Origin: Nanobdellota archaeon
GTDB taxonomy: Archaea > Nanobdellota > Nanobdellia > Pacearchaeales > GW2011-AR1
NCBI GenBank assembly: GCA_022709585.1
Contig: JAKLIN010000016.1
Coordinates: forward strand, 1 to 16,523
Direction of reading: 5' to 3'
DNA: 16,523 nt
In this document: positions 1-6,334 of the stretch, one piece after another
Numbering within the stretch: position 1 is the first letter of the stretch
How the letters are laid out: the number at the start of each line of letters is the position of its first letter
Notes under the pieces: model-generated
Told to the model about the DNA's origin: nothing
What the model saw: the letters and a program-made list of their open reading frames with translations, nothing else
Database searches by the model: none
Program-made: the position numbers and the translations under genes

Positions 1-242
1 TTTTCTTTTTTTGAATTGTCGATTAAGTGCGCTCTTTTTTCAAGAAGTGCTTGGAATGTTTTAGTGTCAATCTCTCCGAATGCAACAAAATCTTTTACCT
101 TTGCAAGCATTCCTAATTCTTCTTTTCCTGGCTTGTTCATTACAATGCAAGAATATTTCTTTCTAAGTCTTAATCTGTTTAAAGTTTCCACTACTGTTCT
201 TTCCATTTTCACTTCTCCAGAGATTCTTATTACACAGATCAT
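1..242 (-). CDS. rpl30: Large-subunit ribosomal protein uL30 (L30), partial at left edge
   Basis: Eighty codons are visible and the C-terminus lies beyond the window. The protein begins MICVIRISGEVKMERTVVET. It continues through a segment containing GMLAKVKDFVAFGEID and the end LLEKRAHL, which fits the archaeal uL30 family (the I-R-I-x-G start, the G-M-L-x-K-V-K-D-Y/F-V-x-W/F-G-E-I-D block and the LLEKR helix). uL30 is a small protein on the surface of the large ribosomal subunit. The start ATG at 242 overlaps the TGA stop of the uS5 gene by four bases, so translation is probably coupled. In archaea the next gene would normally be uL15, which is outside the window. Confidence 0.93.
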   Translation of the reverse strand, partial: MICVIRISGEVKMERTVVETLNRLRLRKKYSCIVMNKPGKEELGMLAKVKDFVAFGEIDTKTFQALLEKRAHLIDNSKKE

Positions 243-1045
243 TTTGCGTTTGTTTGTTGCAAGGCTTTTATGCATGCCTTAACAAGATTGAAATTAGTTC
301 TTTGAATACCAAATGTTTTACTGTAAACATCTTTGATTCCTGCAAGTTTTAATACTTTCTTTAATTCACTAGCTACAGCAAGGCCGGTTCCTTGTGGTGC
401 AGGGATTAATGTTACTTTAACACTTCCTTGTTTTCCTGTAACTGTCAATGGAAGCGAGTGAAGTTCAGTGCAAGCGCAATCAAATCCCCCGCATGCACGC
501 TTTACTTTGATTAAGTTTAACTTAGCTTGTCTGATTGCTTTGTCTCTTGCAGGAAGTGTTTCTTGAGCTTTTCCTTCTCCGATTCCAACATGTCCTGCTT
601 CATCTCCGACAACTGCAAGTGCAGAGAAACTTGGAACATTTCCTTCTTTAGTTTTCTTTTGAGTTTGTCTCCAAGCTCTTCTTTTTCCGCCGCCGAATTT
701 TCCCTTGGATTGTCCAATGGAAATTAAATCTGTTTTAACATTAAGTAAAGTGTCTACAATTTGTTCTTCTTGAATTTTCTTTCCGCTTTCAAGAATCTCG
801 TCGATATTTTTGATTTTTCCAGCTTTAACATCTTTTCCAAGCTTTGTTTTTGGAACCCAAGCTCTCAATTTGTTTTCTTCCATCTCTTCAAATCTTCCTT
901 TTGGTTTTACAGCTTCTTCAGCAGGAATTTCAGCAATGTCTTTTTCTTCAGGTTCGCTGTCTTCAATAATCACTTTGATAGGTTCTTCAATTTGTTTGAT
1001 TATTTCTTCAGGTTTTATTTGAGTTTTTTTTGCTGTTTTTTCCAT
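239..1045 (-). CDS. rps5: Small-subunit ribosomal protein uS5 (S5)
   Basis: uS5 helps form the mRNA entry site and the decoding-fidelity region of the small subunit. The 268-residue protein has the core of the family: a double-stranded-RNA-binding-like N-terminal domain with GGGKRRAWRQTQKK and ALAVVGDEAGHVGIGEGKA, then the C-terminal domain with VTLIPAPQGTGLAVASELKK and GIKDVYSKTFG. The first 50 or so residues are an acidic and lysine-rich tail (rich in E, K, I and P) ahead of the conserved NKLRAWVPKTKLG segment, making the protein longer than a typical archaeal uS5 of roughly 210 residues. The gene starts 4 bases after the uL18 stop and its own stop overlaps the uL30 start. Identification is firm; the exact start is slightly less so. 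Confidence 0.96.
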   Translation of the reverse strand: MEKTAKKTQIKPEEIIKQIEEPIKVIIEDSEPEEKDIAEIPAEEAVKPKGRFEEMEENKLRAWVPKTKLGKDVKAGKIKNIDEILESGKKIQEEQIVDTLLNVKTDLISIGQSKGKFGGGKRRAWRQTQKKTKEGNVPSFSALAVVGDEAGHVGIGEGKAQETLPARDKAIRQAKLNLIKVKRACGGFDCACTELHSLPLTVTGKQGSVKVTLIPAPQGTGLAVASELKKVLKLAGIKDVYSKTFGIQRTNFNLVKACIKALQQTNAK

Positions 1046-1049
1046 GTTA

Positions 1050-1544
1050 TTATTCTTTGTCTATGCTGGATTTAATTTTTTCGAATGTAGCAGAAAAATC
1101 TTTCTTTAAATTCTTTCCTTTAACTCTTTCTTCTTCAGGGAAAACTTCTTTTGGAACAGAAAGTTTAACTCCTGCGTCAACAACACCTTTCAAGAAAGCA
1201 TAAGCTCTGCTCTTTTTTGTTGGAGCAGCAATTCCAAAATCAACAACAGGTGTTTGCTTTTTCTCTTTGAGCATCTTTTTTCCAATTAATCTTCCTGTTA
1301 AGTAACAAGCAGGAATAGATTTCAAACTTCCTTCGAGCTCTTTTGGCCATCCATATTTTAATAGGTGCTTTGAGCTTAATGTAATCTCCACTTTATCTTG
1401 TGCCTCATGACTTACAACATATTGAGCGAAAATGTACTGGTTTGTTCTTCTGAATACAAGTCTTGGAAGCTTTCCGCTAAGCAATCTTTTTCTTTTCAAA
1501 TAGTCTGTTCTTCCTTTCTTTCTTCTTTGAAATATTCTTTGCAT
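1050..1544 (-). CDS. rpl18: Large-subunit ribosomal protein uL18 (L18)
   Basis: uL18 binds 5S rRNA together with uL5 in the central protuberance. The 164-residue product starts MQRIFQRRKKGRTDYLKRKR and continues with LPRLVFRRTNQYIFAQYV and VVDFGIAAPTKKSRAYAFLK, all characteristic of archaeal uL18 (the R-R-x-x-G-K/R-T-D-Y-x-x-R start and the D-x-G motif). It is about 25 residues shorter than euryarchaeal forms, with the shortening towards the C-terminus. The start lies 2 bases after the eL19 stop. A purine-rich GAGG is present just upstream, but it falls in the last codons of eL19 and may not be a dedicated ribosome binding site. Confidence 0.95.
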   Translation of the reverse strand: MQRIFQRRKKGRTDYLKRKRLLSGKLPRLVFRRTNQYIFAQYVVSHEAQDKVEITLSSKHLLKYGWPKELEGSLKSIPACYLTGRLIGKKMLKEKKQTPVVDFGIAAPTKKSRAYAFLKGVVDAGVKLSVPKEVFPEEERVKGKNLKKDFSATFEKIKSSIDKE

Positions 1545-1546
1545 TT

Positions 1547-1951
1547 TTATTTCCTCAAGCTGTGAGCATAATCTTTTAATTGTGCCTTACTCTTGAATTC
1601 TTTATTTTTAATTTTCTTTCTGATGCTCTTTACTTCATCAGCTGATAAAACTTTGCTTTTTTGTAATTCAACAACGTAAGCTCTTAGTTTTCTTGTAAGC
1701 TTAACATACTCTTGTTTTCTTTTGTTAACATGAACTTTGATATTTCCTTGGAGTCTTCTTTTTCTTCTTACAACTTTCTTTCTTCCGCCAATTTCTTTTA
1801 TTAAAATTGCTCCTTCTTGATGAAGCGCTTTAATATCTTCTTTAGTGATTGCTTCTTTGATTTCAGCAAGTCTTGGCTCTACAAAAAGCACTCTTGACTT
1901 TCCGACGCCAAATACTTTTGCAGCAAGTGCTTTCTTTTTATCTAATTTCAT
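1547..1951 (-). CDS. rpl19e: Large-subunit ribosomal protein eL19 (L19e)
   Basis: eL19 occurs only in archaea and eukaryotes and contributes to an intersubunit bridge. The 134-residue protein shows the family signature: AAKVFGVGKSRVLFVEPRLA at residues 10 to 29, then EIKEAITKEDIKALHQEGAI. A long basic helix follows with the KKVVRRKRRLQGNIK segment. It is at the short end of the archaeal range (usually near 150), having lost part of the C-terminal helix. Its ATG overlaps the TGA of eL32 by four bases, and its stop is 2 bases before the uL18 start. Confidence 0.96.
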   Translation of the reverse strand: MKLDKKKALAAKVFGVGKSRVLFVEPRLAEIKEAITKEDIKALHQEGAILIKEIGGRKKVVRRKRRLQGNIKVHVNKRKQEYVKLTRKLRAYVVELQKSKVLSADEVKSIRKKIKNKEFKSKAQLKDYAHSLRK

Positions 1952-2322
1952 TTTTTCTTCTCCATTGTTTTAATGAATTTGTTGATGTTTAAGTTGGAAA
2001 CTTCAAGCTTCTTTTCTTTAGCTTTTTTTGCTATTTCAAGTTTCTTTTTATTTCCAATTTTTCCAATAACTATTAAATTTTTGCTTGTTGCTTTTTCCAA
2101 ATCTTTAAGATTGTTTACAAGAAGCACGATTTTTTCTTGGATTTTATCTCTTTGTGCTTTCTCTGTTCTGTGTCCGATTCCAACAATTGCAGGATAGCCC
2201 CTCATCTTTTCTCTCATTTTTCCATGTCTACCTTTTTGGCTTCTCCAAGCTTGCGCTTTCTTTTTTCCTTTTCCAAGCTTTACGAATCTTTTACAATTTC
2301 TTCTTAAAAATTTCTGTGACAT
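1948..2322 (-). CDS. rpl32e: Large-subunit ribosomal protein eL32 (L32e)
   Basis: eL32 is an archaeal and eukaryotic protein of the large subunit. In the 124 residues I see the family pattern: FLRRNCKRFVKLGKGKKKAQ, then WRSQKGRHGKMREKMRGYPAIVGIGHRT (broken up here as WRSQKGRHGKMREK and MRGYPAIVGIGHRT). A second half follows with LVNNLKDLEKA and IVIGKIGNKKKLEIAKKAKE. The start ATG shares one base with the TAA of uL6 (TAATG). The stop overlaps the eL19 start by four bases. Confidence 0.95.
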   Translation of the reverse strand: MSQKFLRRNCKRFVKLGKGKKKAQAWRSQKGRHGKMREKMRGYPAIVGIGHRTEKAQRDKIQEKIVLLVNNLKDLEKATSKNLIVIGKIGNKKKLEIAKKAKEKKLEVSNLNINKFIKTMEKKK

Positions 2323-2864
2323 TATATCTCTCTCCCGGGTTTACTTGTCATGAATATTCCATCTTGGAAAATTCTTTTATCTCTATTTCTCACTTTTGTT
2401 GCTTTTTCAAGGTTTGCAGCTGTTTGGCCTGCAACTTCTCTGTCAATAGCAGTTACGGTAATAAAATCTTTTTCAATCTTGACTGTAGCTCCCTTAACAA
2501 TCTTGCATTTTCTAGCAGTATTCTCTCCGAGATAATTTTTGATTGTAATTTCTTGCCCATGAACTTCAACAGTCATAGGGAAGTGAGAATAGCAAACTTT
2601 CAAATGATATTCAAATCCGTTTAAAACCCCTTCAATCATATTCTTGATGTGCGCCTTAATTGAATTCATATTCTTTTTTTCTTTCTTTGTTGATTTTTTA
2701 TTTCCAATTACAATTTTATTGCCTTCTTTTCTTAATTCTAAGGTGTGCAGATTAAACTCCCGTGAAATTTCTCCCTTTGGACCTTTTATCTTCACGAGAT
2801 TTCCTTCTATGGTTACCTCAACATTTGCAGGAATTTCCATGTGGTGAAATATTTCTTTTTTCAT
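2322..2864 (-). CDS. rpl6: Large-subunit ribosomal protein uL6 (L6)
   Basis: uL6 lies near the factor-binding site of the large subunit. The 180-residue protein has the usual two repeated alpha/beta domains. The first carries IPANVEVTIEGNLVKIKGPK and a helix of the SIKAHIKNMIEGV type. The second carries GATVKIEKDFITVTAIDREV followed by GQTAANLEKATKV. The C-terminus RDKRIFQDGIFMTSKPG is the typical archaeal ending. The length is normal. The start lies 2 bases after the uS8 stop, and the stop shares a base with the eL32 start. Confidence 0.96.
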   Translation of the reverse strand: MKKEIFHHMEIPANVEVTIEGNLVKIKGPKGEISREFNLHTLELRKEGNKIVIGNKKSTKKEKKNMNSIKAHIKNMIEGVLNGFEYHLKVCYSHFPMTVEVHGQEITIKNYLGENTARKCKIVKGATVKIEKDFITVTAIDREVAGQTAANLEKATKVRNRDKRIFQDGIFMTSKPGREI

Positions 2865-2866
2865 TT

Positions 2867-3247
2867 TCAGTAAAAGTATGCAATCATGAATCCTCCCATA
2901 CCTTTCTCGAAAGCTTCTTCATGAGTCATAAGTCCTTTGCTTGTTGAAACAATCAAAGTTCCAATATTTCTTGAAGGAAGGAATCTTCTTCTGTATTTTT
3001 CAATTTCTGTTTTGTCTGCAGTGAATCTTGGCTTGATTGCTTGGCATTCCAAAAATTCACCAAAGTCAATTTGAACAGATCTTTCTTTTGTATCAAGTTT
3101 GTATCTCTTGATAGCTTCTTTCTGTTTCATTATCTTCAAAACTTCAATTAAAAGATTTGAAATTCTATTTATCTTTACAGAATCTCTTCCTGCTTTCTTA
3201 GCATTTCTTATCATGTTCAATGCGTCTGCTACTATATCTTGTGCCAT
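2867..3247 (-). CDS. rps8: Small-subunit ribosomal protein uS8 (S8)
   Basis: uS8 binds the central domain of 16S rRNA early in assembly. I place the start at 3247, giving 126 residues that begin MAQDIVADALNMIRNAKKAG, exactly like archaeal uS8, one base after the uS14 stop (TAAaATG). The reading frame stays open for 24 more codons upstream, but those would overlap the zinc-ribbon end of uS14 and match nothing in the family, so I leave them out. Other family features are IMKQKEAIKRYK, the archaeal IKPRFTADK segment, and the C-terminus with IGTLIVSTSKGLMTHEEAFE followed by GMGGFMIAYFY. Confidence 0.95.
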   Translation of the reverse strand: MAQDIVADALNMIRNAKKAGRDSVKINRISNLLIEVLKIMKQKEAIKRYKLDTKERSVQIDFGEFLECQAIKPRFTADKTEIEKYRRRFLPSRNIGTLIVSTSKGLMTHEEAFEKGMGGFMIAYFY

Positions 3248-3248
3248 T

Positions 3249-3479
3249 TTATGAATATTTTTTGAATCCAATTTCTTCCGCGATTTCTCGGAAACATTGT
3301 CTGCATAAGTGAAGTCCATAGGAATTTATGTGAGCGCCGAATCTTCCGCATCTTCCGCATTTCTGCGCAGTTATTCCGGTTTTTCTTTCCTTTGGTTTGT
3401 TGTGTTTCACAAACTTTTGAAGCACAGCTGGCTTAGCTTTTAATTGCTTCAAAACTTTTTTCCAATCACTTGCAGTCAT
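3249..3479 (-). CDS. rps14: Small-subunit ribosomal protein uS14 (S14), zinc-ribbon type with N-terminal extension
   Basis: uS14 sits in the head of the small subunit. The C-terminal half is the classical zinc form: C41-x2-C44 and C59-x2-C62, with GAHINSYGLHLCRQCFREIA and the terminal GFKKYS. The protein is 76 residues, whereas archaeal uS14 is usually about 50 to 55. The extra 22 to 25 residues are at the N-terminus (MTASDWKKVLKQLKAKPAVL), predicted helical and basic. There is no other in-frame ATG. The ATG at 3479 overlaps the TGA of uL5 by four bases, the same arrangement seen at other junctions here, which supports this start. Confidence 0.94.
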   Translation of the reverse strand: MTASDWKKVLKQLKAKPAVLQKFVKHNKPKERKTGITAQKCGRCGRFGAHINSYGLHLCRQCFREIAEEIGFKKYS

Positions 3480-4021
3480 TTTCCTACGAATTTGGTTTGG
3501 AAATTGTCTTCCATAAATTTAATTATATCTTCTTTAGAGATCATTTGTTTTTTAGGTAATTTTCCACTTCTTATCTTCTTTAATTTTACTCTTTTACCTG
3601 CTCTTGTGAATGTAACAGTTACGTCAAGTCCGATAATTCCTATTTCTCTCTGATATTCTTGTCCAGGAATTTCAATGTATTCTTTTATTCCGAAAGAGAA
3701 TGTGTTTTCACTTACTTGTTTCCTTTTAACTGTGTTTTCAACAGCGACTAAAAGTTTTCTTAATGTTTGATCAAAATCTTTTCTTATTGTAACAAGAGCC
3801 CCAACTTCTAAGTCTGGCCTTACCCCTAATGAAGGAATTCTCTTACGAGATTTTGTTTTCATTGGTTTTTTTCCTGTAAGTATTTCAAGCAATCTGAATC
3901 CCTTGTGAAGTCCGTCTTCAACTCCGCCAACGCTTAGCACAATCTTCTCGATTCTGATTGTTCTCATAGGATTATTCTTTTCTTTTTCTGAGATTGCCTT
4001 TTCAGTTTTTTCTTTTGCCAT
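3476..4021 (-). CDS. rpl5: Large-subunit ribosomal protein uL5 (L5), likely own start inside the fused frame
   Basis: uL5 binds 5S rRNA and contacts the P-site tRNA in the central protuberance. From ATG 4021 the product is 181 residues, the expected length. Family features are NPMRTIRIEKIVLSVG, the segment LLEILTGKKPMKTKSRKRIP, the VTIRKDF motif, and IEIPGQEYQREIGIIGLDVT. The first 18 residues (MAKEKTEKAISEKEKNNP) form a charged tail like those of uL22 and uL23. A second in-frame ATG at 3967 begins exactly at the conserved MRTIRIEKI. The stop TGA overlaps the uS14 start by four bases. The protein is listed separately because it must reach a different ribosomal subunit from eS4. Confidence 0.85.
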   Translation of the reverse strand: MAKEKTEKAISEKEKNNPMRTIRIEKIVLSVGGVEDGLHKGFRLLEILTGKKPMKTKSRKRIPSLGVRPDLEVGALVTIRKDFDQTLRKLLVAVENTVKRKQVSENTFSFGIKEYIEIPGQEYQREIGIIGLDVTVTFTRAGKRVKLKKIRSGKLPKKQMISKEDIIKFMEDNFQTKFVGK

Positions 4022-4696
4022 TTTTATTTCCACAGCGATAACCTGTTTAATTAATGCGCCGATTATTTCATGATTCTTTTTTTGAATCTTAACAATTTTG
4101 TTTTCTTCGTCGATGTCTTGAATTATTCCTTTTGCACCAGTGTGTTTTCCTGCAAAAACAATAACATTTGTATTCTTTTGCAATTCAATGCATTTCACAA
4201 TTTTCTTTGTTTTTAAGTTGATTAAAAGAGAATCATTTGTTTTGCATTTTACATCTGAAAGGAAGTTTCTTCCATCGCTAAGGTTTATTTGTGTTTTATT
4301 TCCCTTAAGTTTCATTTTCTTGATAACTTTTGAACATTTTGTTTCAGATTCATTTTCAGAAATTTCTTGAAGTCTGAATTTTTTGTTTTCTCCCATTTCA
4401 ATTCTGTAATACTGTTTTTTATCTGAGTTAGAAGATTTTGGAGGGACAAGAGTTAAGACATCCAACAAAAGAGCATTATTCTTTTCGTCAACAACTCTTT
4501 TATGATTCAAGAAAATTTGTCCAGAAGTCAAAGCTTTCTTTACTTCTTTTCTGTCTTTTGCTAATTCAAGCATATCTCTAACAATAATTAAAATTGGAAC
4601 ACCTCTGTCAAAGTCATGACTAGGCTTAACTAAGTAAGTTGTACCTTTTCTTTCAATTGGCCAATTTTTTGGACTTGCTTCTCTCTTTAAGTGCAT
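3476..4696 (-). CDS. rps4e: eS4 (S4e) and uL5 (L5) in one continuous 406-codon frame
   Basis: Residues 1 to about 224 are eS4, an archaeal and eukaryotic small-subunit protein. The N-terminus is MHLKREASPKNWPIERKGTT, followed by an S4-like RNA-binding segment (about 40 to 85, with ALTSGQIFLNHKRVVDEKNN) and a KOW motif around 172 to 195 (NTNVIVFAGKHTGAKGIIQD). No stop codon ends eS4. After VIAVEIK the frame runs directly into the ATG of uL5 (residue 226, position 4021) and continues to the uL5 stop. A TAA placed as at other junctions of this cluster is present but lies one base out of frame. A real fusion would join a small-subunit protein to a large-subunit protein. Separate initiation at uL5, a recent indel or a sequencing error are all possible. 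The start is one base after the uL24 stop. Confidence 0.9.
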   Translation of the reverse strand: MHLKREASPKNWPIERKGTTYLVKPSHDFDRGVPILIIVRDMLELAKDRKEVKKALTSGQIFLNHKRVVDEKNNALLLDVLTLVPPKSSNSDKKQYYRIEMGENKKFRLQEISENESETKCSKVIKKMKLKGNKTQINLSDGRNFLSDVKCKTNDSLLINLKTKKIVKCIELQKNTNVIVFAGKHTGAKGIIQDIDEENKIVKIQKKNHEIIGALIKQVIAVEIKMAKEKTEKAISEKEKNNPMRTIRIEKIVLSVGGVEDGLHKGFRLLEILTGKKPMKTKSRKRIPSLGVRPDLEVGALVTIRKDFDQTLRKLLVAVENTVKRKQVSENTFSFGIKEYIEIPGQEYQREIGIIGLDVTVTFTRAGKRVKLKKIRSGKLPKKQMISKEDIIKFMEDNFQTKFVGK

Positions 4697-4697
4697 T

Positions 4698-5108
4698 TTA
4701 TTTTTTGTTTGTAGTTGACCTTACAGAAGAGGTTTGTTTTCTTTCTTTAAACCTTTTCTTGTCATCTAAATTTAATTGGATTATTTGCATTTTGCAAGGA
4801 ACAAGTTTCACGTCGGATTTTGAGCCGTCTTGTTTTTTGACTTGGATTCCTTCAACAAGGATTTTGGAAGTCTTAAGCAAAACTTTTGTAACTTTTCCAG
4901 TTTTATCCTTGAATTTTCCTGCCATAATTTTAACTGTGTCGCCTTTTCTTAAACTTACTCTTCTTCTTTTGTACTTTTCTCTAAGTTCTTTGGATAAGTG
5001 TGCAGCGACGAGTTTTTGTTTAATATGAAGTGGAGCTTTTGCTAAGTATTTTCTTTGTTTTCCTGGGCGTTTGCTTGCCTTCCAACTTGTGTTAAATTTT
5101 TGATTCAT
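4698..5108 (-). CDS. rpl24: Large-subunit ribosomal protein uL24 (L24)
   Basis: uL24 is an assembly-initiating protein of the large subunit near the tunnel exit. The 136-residue product has a basic N-terminal part with SKRPGKQRKYLAKAPLHIKQ, as in archaeal and eukaryotic uL24. A KOW motif follows at about residues 54 to 80 (LRKGDTVKIMAGKFKDKTGK) and then the VEGIQVKKQDGS segment. The last 30 residues are polar and basic and likely flexible. It lies one base after the uL14 stop and one base before the eS4 start. Confidence 0.95.
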   Translation of the reverse strand: MNQKFNTSWKASKRPGKQRKYLAKAPLHIKQKLVAAHLSKELREKYKRRRVSLRKGDTVKIMAGKFKDKTGKVTKVLLKTSKILVEGIQVKKQDGSKSDVKLVPCKMQIIQLNLDDKKRFKERKQTSSVRSTTNKK

Positions 5109-5109
5109 T

Positions 5110-5511
5110 TTAGTATACTATTGTTGCAGTTTTAGCGACTTGAGGCCATCTCTCTAAAATCTCTCTTGCAATTGGTCCTTTAATTTGTGTTCCTTTTGGA
5201 TTTCCTTTTTCATCTTTAAGGATTGCGACAGCATTATCTTCGAACATAACTCTTTCCCCTGTTAATCTTCTGTAAGGTTTCTTTTGCCTGATTACAACAG
5301 CGTCGAAAACTTTTCCTTTCATATCTGGAATTCCTTTCTTTACACTGACTTTAACCCAGTCTGCAACTTTAGCAGCAGCTTGTCTTCCTTTTTTAGCTCT
5401 CCATCTTTTTACAGATGTGATTCTTACGACTCTTGCTCCGCTATTATCTGCAGCAGTTAAAACTGAACCTATGTTCAATCCCCTGGTTGCTCGTGCGCTT
5501 ATTGCTTTCAT
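5110..5511 (-). CDS. rpl14: Large-subunit ribosomal protein uL14 (L14)
   Basis: uL14 forms part of the subunit interface and of the binding region for translational GTPases and anti-association factors. The 133 residues contain the family core: IGSVLTAADNSGARVVRITS (residues 15 to 34), ADWVKVSVKKG, FDAVVIRQKKPYRR, and RVMFEDNAVAILKDEKGNPK followed by GTQIKGPIAREIL. The length is normal for archaea. The ATG overlaps the TGA of uS17 by four bases, so translation is probably coupled. Confidence 0.97.
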   Translation of the reverse strand: MKAISARATRGLNIGSVLTAADNSGARVVRITSVKRWRAKKGRQAAAKVADWVKVSVKKGIPDMKGKVFDAVVIRQKKPYRRLTGERVMFEDNAVAILKDEKGNPKGTQIKGPIAREILERWPQVAKTATIVY

Positions 5512-5855
5512 TTTTTAGTTGCCTCAACTTTATTTATAACTACGAAATGTACAATTTTACTCAATGGTCTGCATTCTTGAATTTTGATGTAATCTCCAAC
5601 ATTAATCTCTTTGTCCATACATAAAGGTAATCTTGCATGAATTCTTGTTTTATAATTAGAGTATCTTTCATATTTTCTAACATAAACTGTTCTTTCAAAT
5701 TCAATTACGACTCTCTTTGGGAATTTTCTAATAACTTTTCCTTGGAAGACTCTACCTCTAACACTTAAGGTTCCGTGAATAGGGCAAGCCTTATCATGGC
5801 AGTTCTCTCTAGTGTTTTTCATGGTTTCTTCTGTTTTTTCTTTGTTTTTTTTCAT
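5508..5855 (-). CDS. rps17: Small-subunit ribosomal protein uS17 (S17)
   Basis: uS17 is a primary 16S rRNA-binding OB-fold protein. The 115-residue product has the archaeal form: CHDKACPIHGTLSVRGRVFQ, then RVVIEFERTVYVRKYERYSN, the RIHARLPLCMD segment, and the end VGDYIKIQECRPLSKIVHFV. The first 11 residues (MKKNKEKTEET) are lysine- and glutamate-rich. A second in-frame ATG at 5822 would remove them, so the start is not fully certain. The gene is preceded by the largest gap in the cluster (20 bases), where many euryarchaea carry the RNase P protein gene. Confidence 0.95.
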   Translation of the reverse strand: MKKNKEKTEETMKNTRENCHDKACPIHGTLSVRGRVFQGKVIRKFPKRVVIEFERTVYVRKYERYSNYKTRIHARLPLCMDKEINVGDYIKIQECRPLSKIVHFVVINKVEATKK

Positions 5856-5875
5856 TTTCTTGTTTTTTTGTATGC

Positions 5876-6163
5876 TTACTCGGCGTTAAATCCTAGTTTT
5901 GCTAAGATTGGAGGTATCTTTTTCACGTGATTTCCTTGAAGTTCGATTACGTCTCCCTTAAAGGTTCCCCCGCAAGCCAATTCTTCCTTTAGAGCTTTAG
6001 CGACTTTTTTCACGTCGACGCCCTTGTCAAAGCCTGAAACCAGAGTAACTATTTTCCCATACCTTTTGGTATCGGTTGTTACCCGGATTTTTTGTACCGC
6101 TTTAACGATCTGTTCGCATACACATGCCTCTTCAGGCAATCCGCATTTCGGACATATATTCAT
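5876..6163 (-). CDS. sui1: Translation initiation factor eIF1 / aIF1 (SUI1 family)
   Basis: This factor acts on the small subunit in start-codon selection. The 95 residues begin with a small cysteine motif (C4, C7, C14 and C16 in NICPKCGLPEEACVCE), typical of archaeal SUI1 proteins and possibly metal-binding. The SUI1 domain follows with IRVTTDTKRYGKIVTLVSGF, LKEELACGGTFKGDVIELQG and the C-terminal LAKLGF. Its place after uL29 is the usual archaeal one. The base composition is unusual: about 43% GC by hand count over 240 bases, against roughly 20 to 37% in sampled 60-base blocks of uS17 and uS3. Its codon choice (ACC, GTC, GGC, CGG, AGG) also differs from the ACA/ACT/AGA habit of its neighbours. 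The start is one base after the uL29 stop. Confidence 0.94.
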   Translation of the reverse strand: MNICPKCGLPEEACVCEQIVKAVQKIRVTTDTKRYGKIVTLVSGFDKGVDVKKVAKALKEELACGGTFKGDVIELQGNHVKKIPPILAKLGFNAE

Positions 6164-6164
6164 T

Positions 6165-6332
6165 TTATTTATTGAATGTGAGTATTCTTGCTATTGTTTT
6201 CTTTATATTCTTTATCTTTGAACTTCCAGATTTGGAAGCATCTACTCGGGATTTAATTAATTCAAGCTTCAATTCCTTTAATTTTTTCTCGCGTTCATCT
6301 TTAGTCATTGTTTGAATATCTTTTGTTTTCAT
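6165..6332 (-). CDS. rpl29: Large-subunit ribosomal protein uL29 (L29)
   Basis: This short gene codes for 55 residues beginning MKTKDIQTMTKDEREKKLKE and ending ARILTFNK. A two-helix coiled hairpin rich in lysine, with the pattern L-x-E-L-K-x-E-L-I-K and the end IKNIKKTIARIL, is what uL29 looks like in archaea. The position between uS3 and eIF1 is the conserved one. uL29 sits at the peptide tunnel exit next to uL23 and is part of the docking site for SRP. The start is 2 bases after the uS3 stop, and the stop is one base before eIF1. The similarity is spread over a short protein, so context carries much of the weight. Confidence 0.9.
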   Translation of the reverse strand: MKTKDIQTMTKDEREKKLKELKLELIKSRVDASKSGSSKIKNIKKTIARILTFNK

Positions 6333-6334
6333 TT

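Noticed and set aside
517..717. Second minus-strand frame inside uS5 rich in K and E
   Set aside because: It is an out-of-frame reading of the same strand inside the conserved uS5 core, with no start context of its own.
761..1075. Phenylalanine-rich plus-strand frame opposite uS5, and similar frames opposite other ribosomal genes
   Set aside because: These are antisense shadows of lysine- and glutamate-rich genes in AT-rich DNA; the composition is implausible for a protein and the opposite strand carries clear ribosomal proteins.
3248..3319. Extension of the uS8 frame by 24 codons upstream of 3247
   Set aside because: It would overlap the conserved zinc-ribbon end of uS14 and adds residues unlike any uS8; the start at 3247 gives the family N-terminus and the usual one-base junction.
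5841..5870. T-rich runs near the uS17 start and elsewhere in the cluster as terminators
   Set aside because: They are on the plus strand as read; the transcript of this cluster would carry A runs there, mostly lysine codons.
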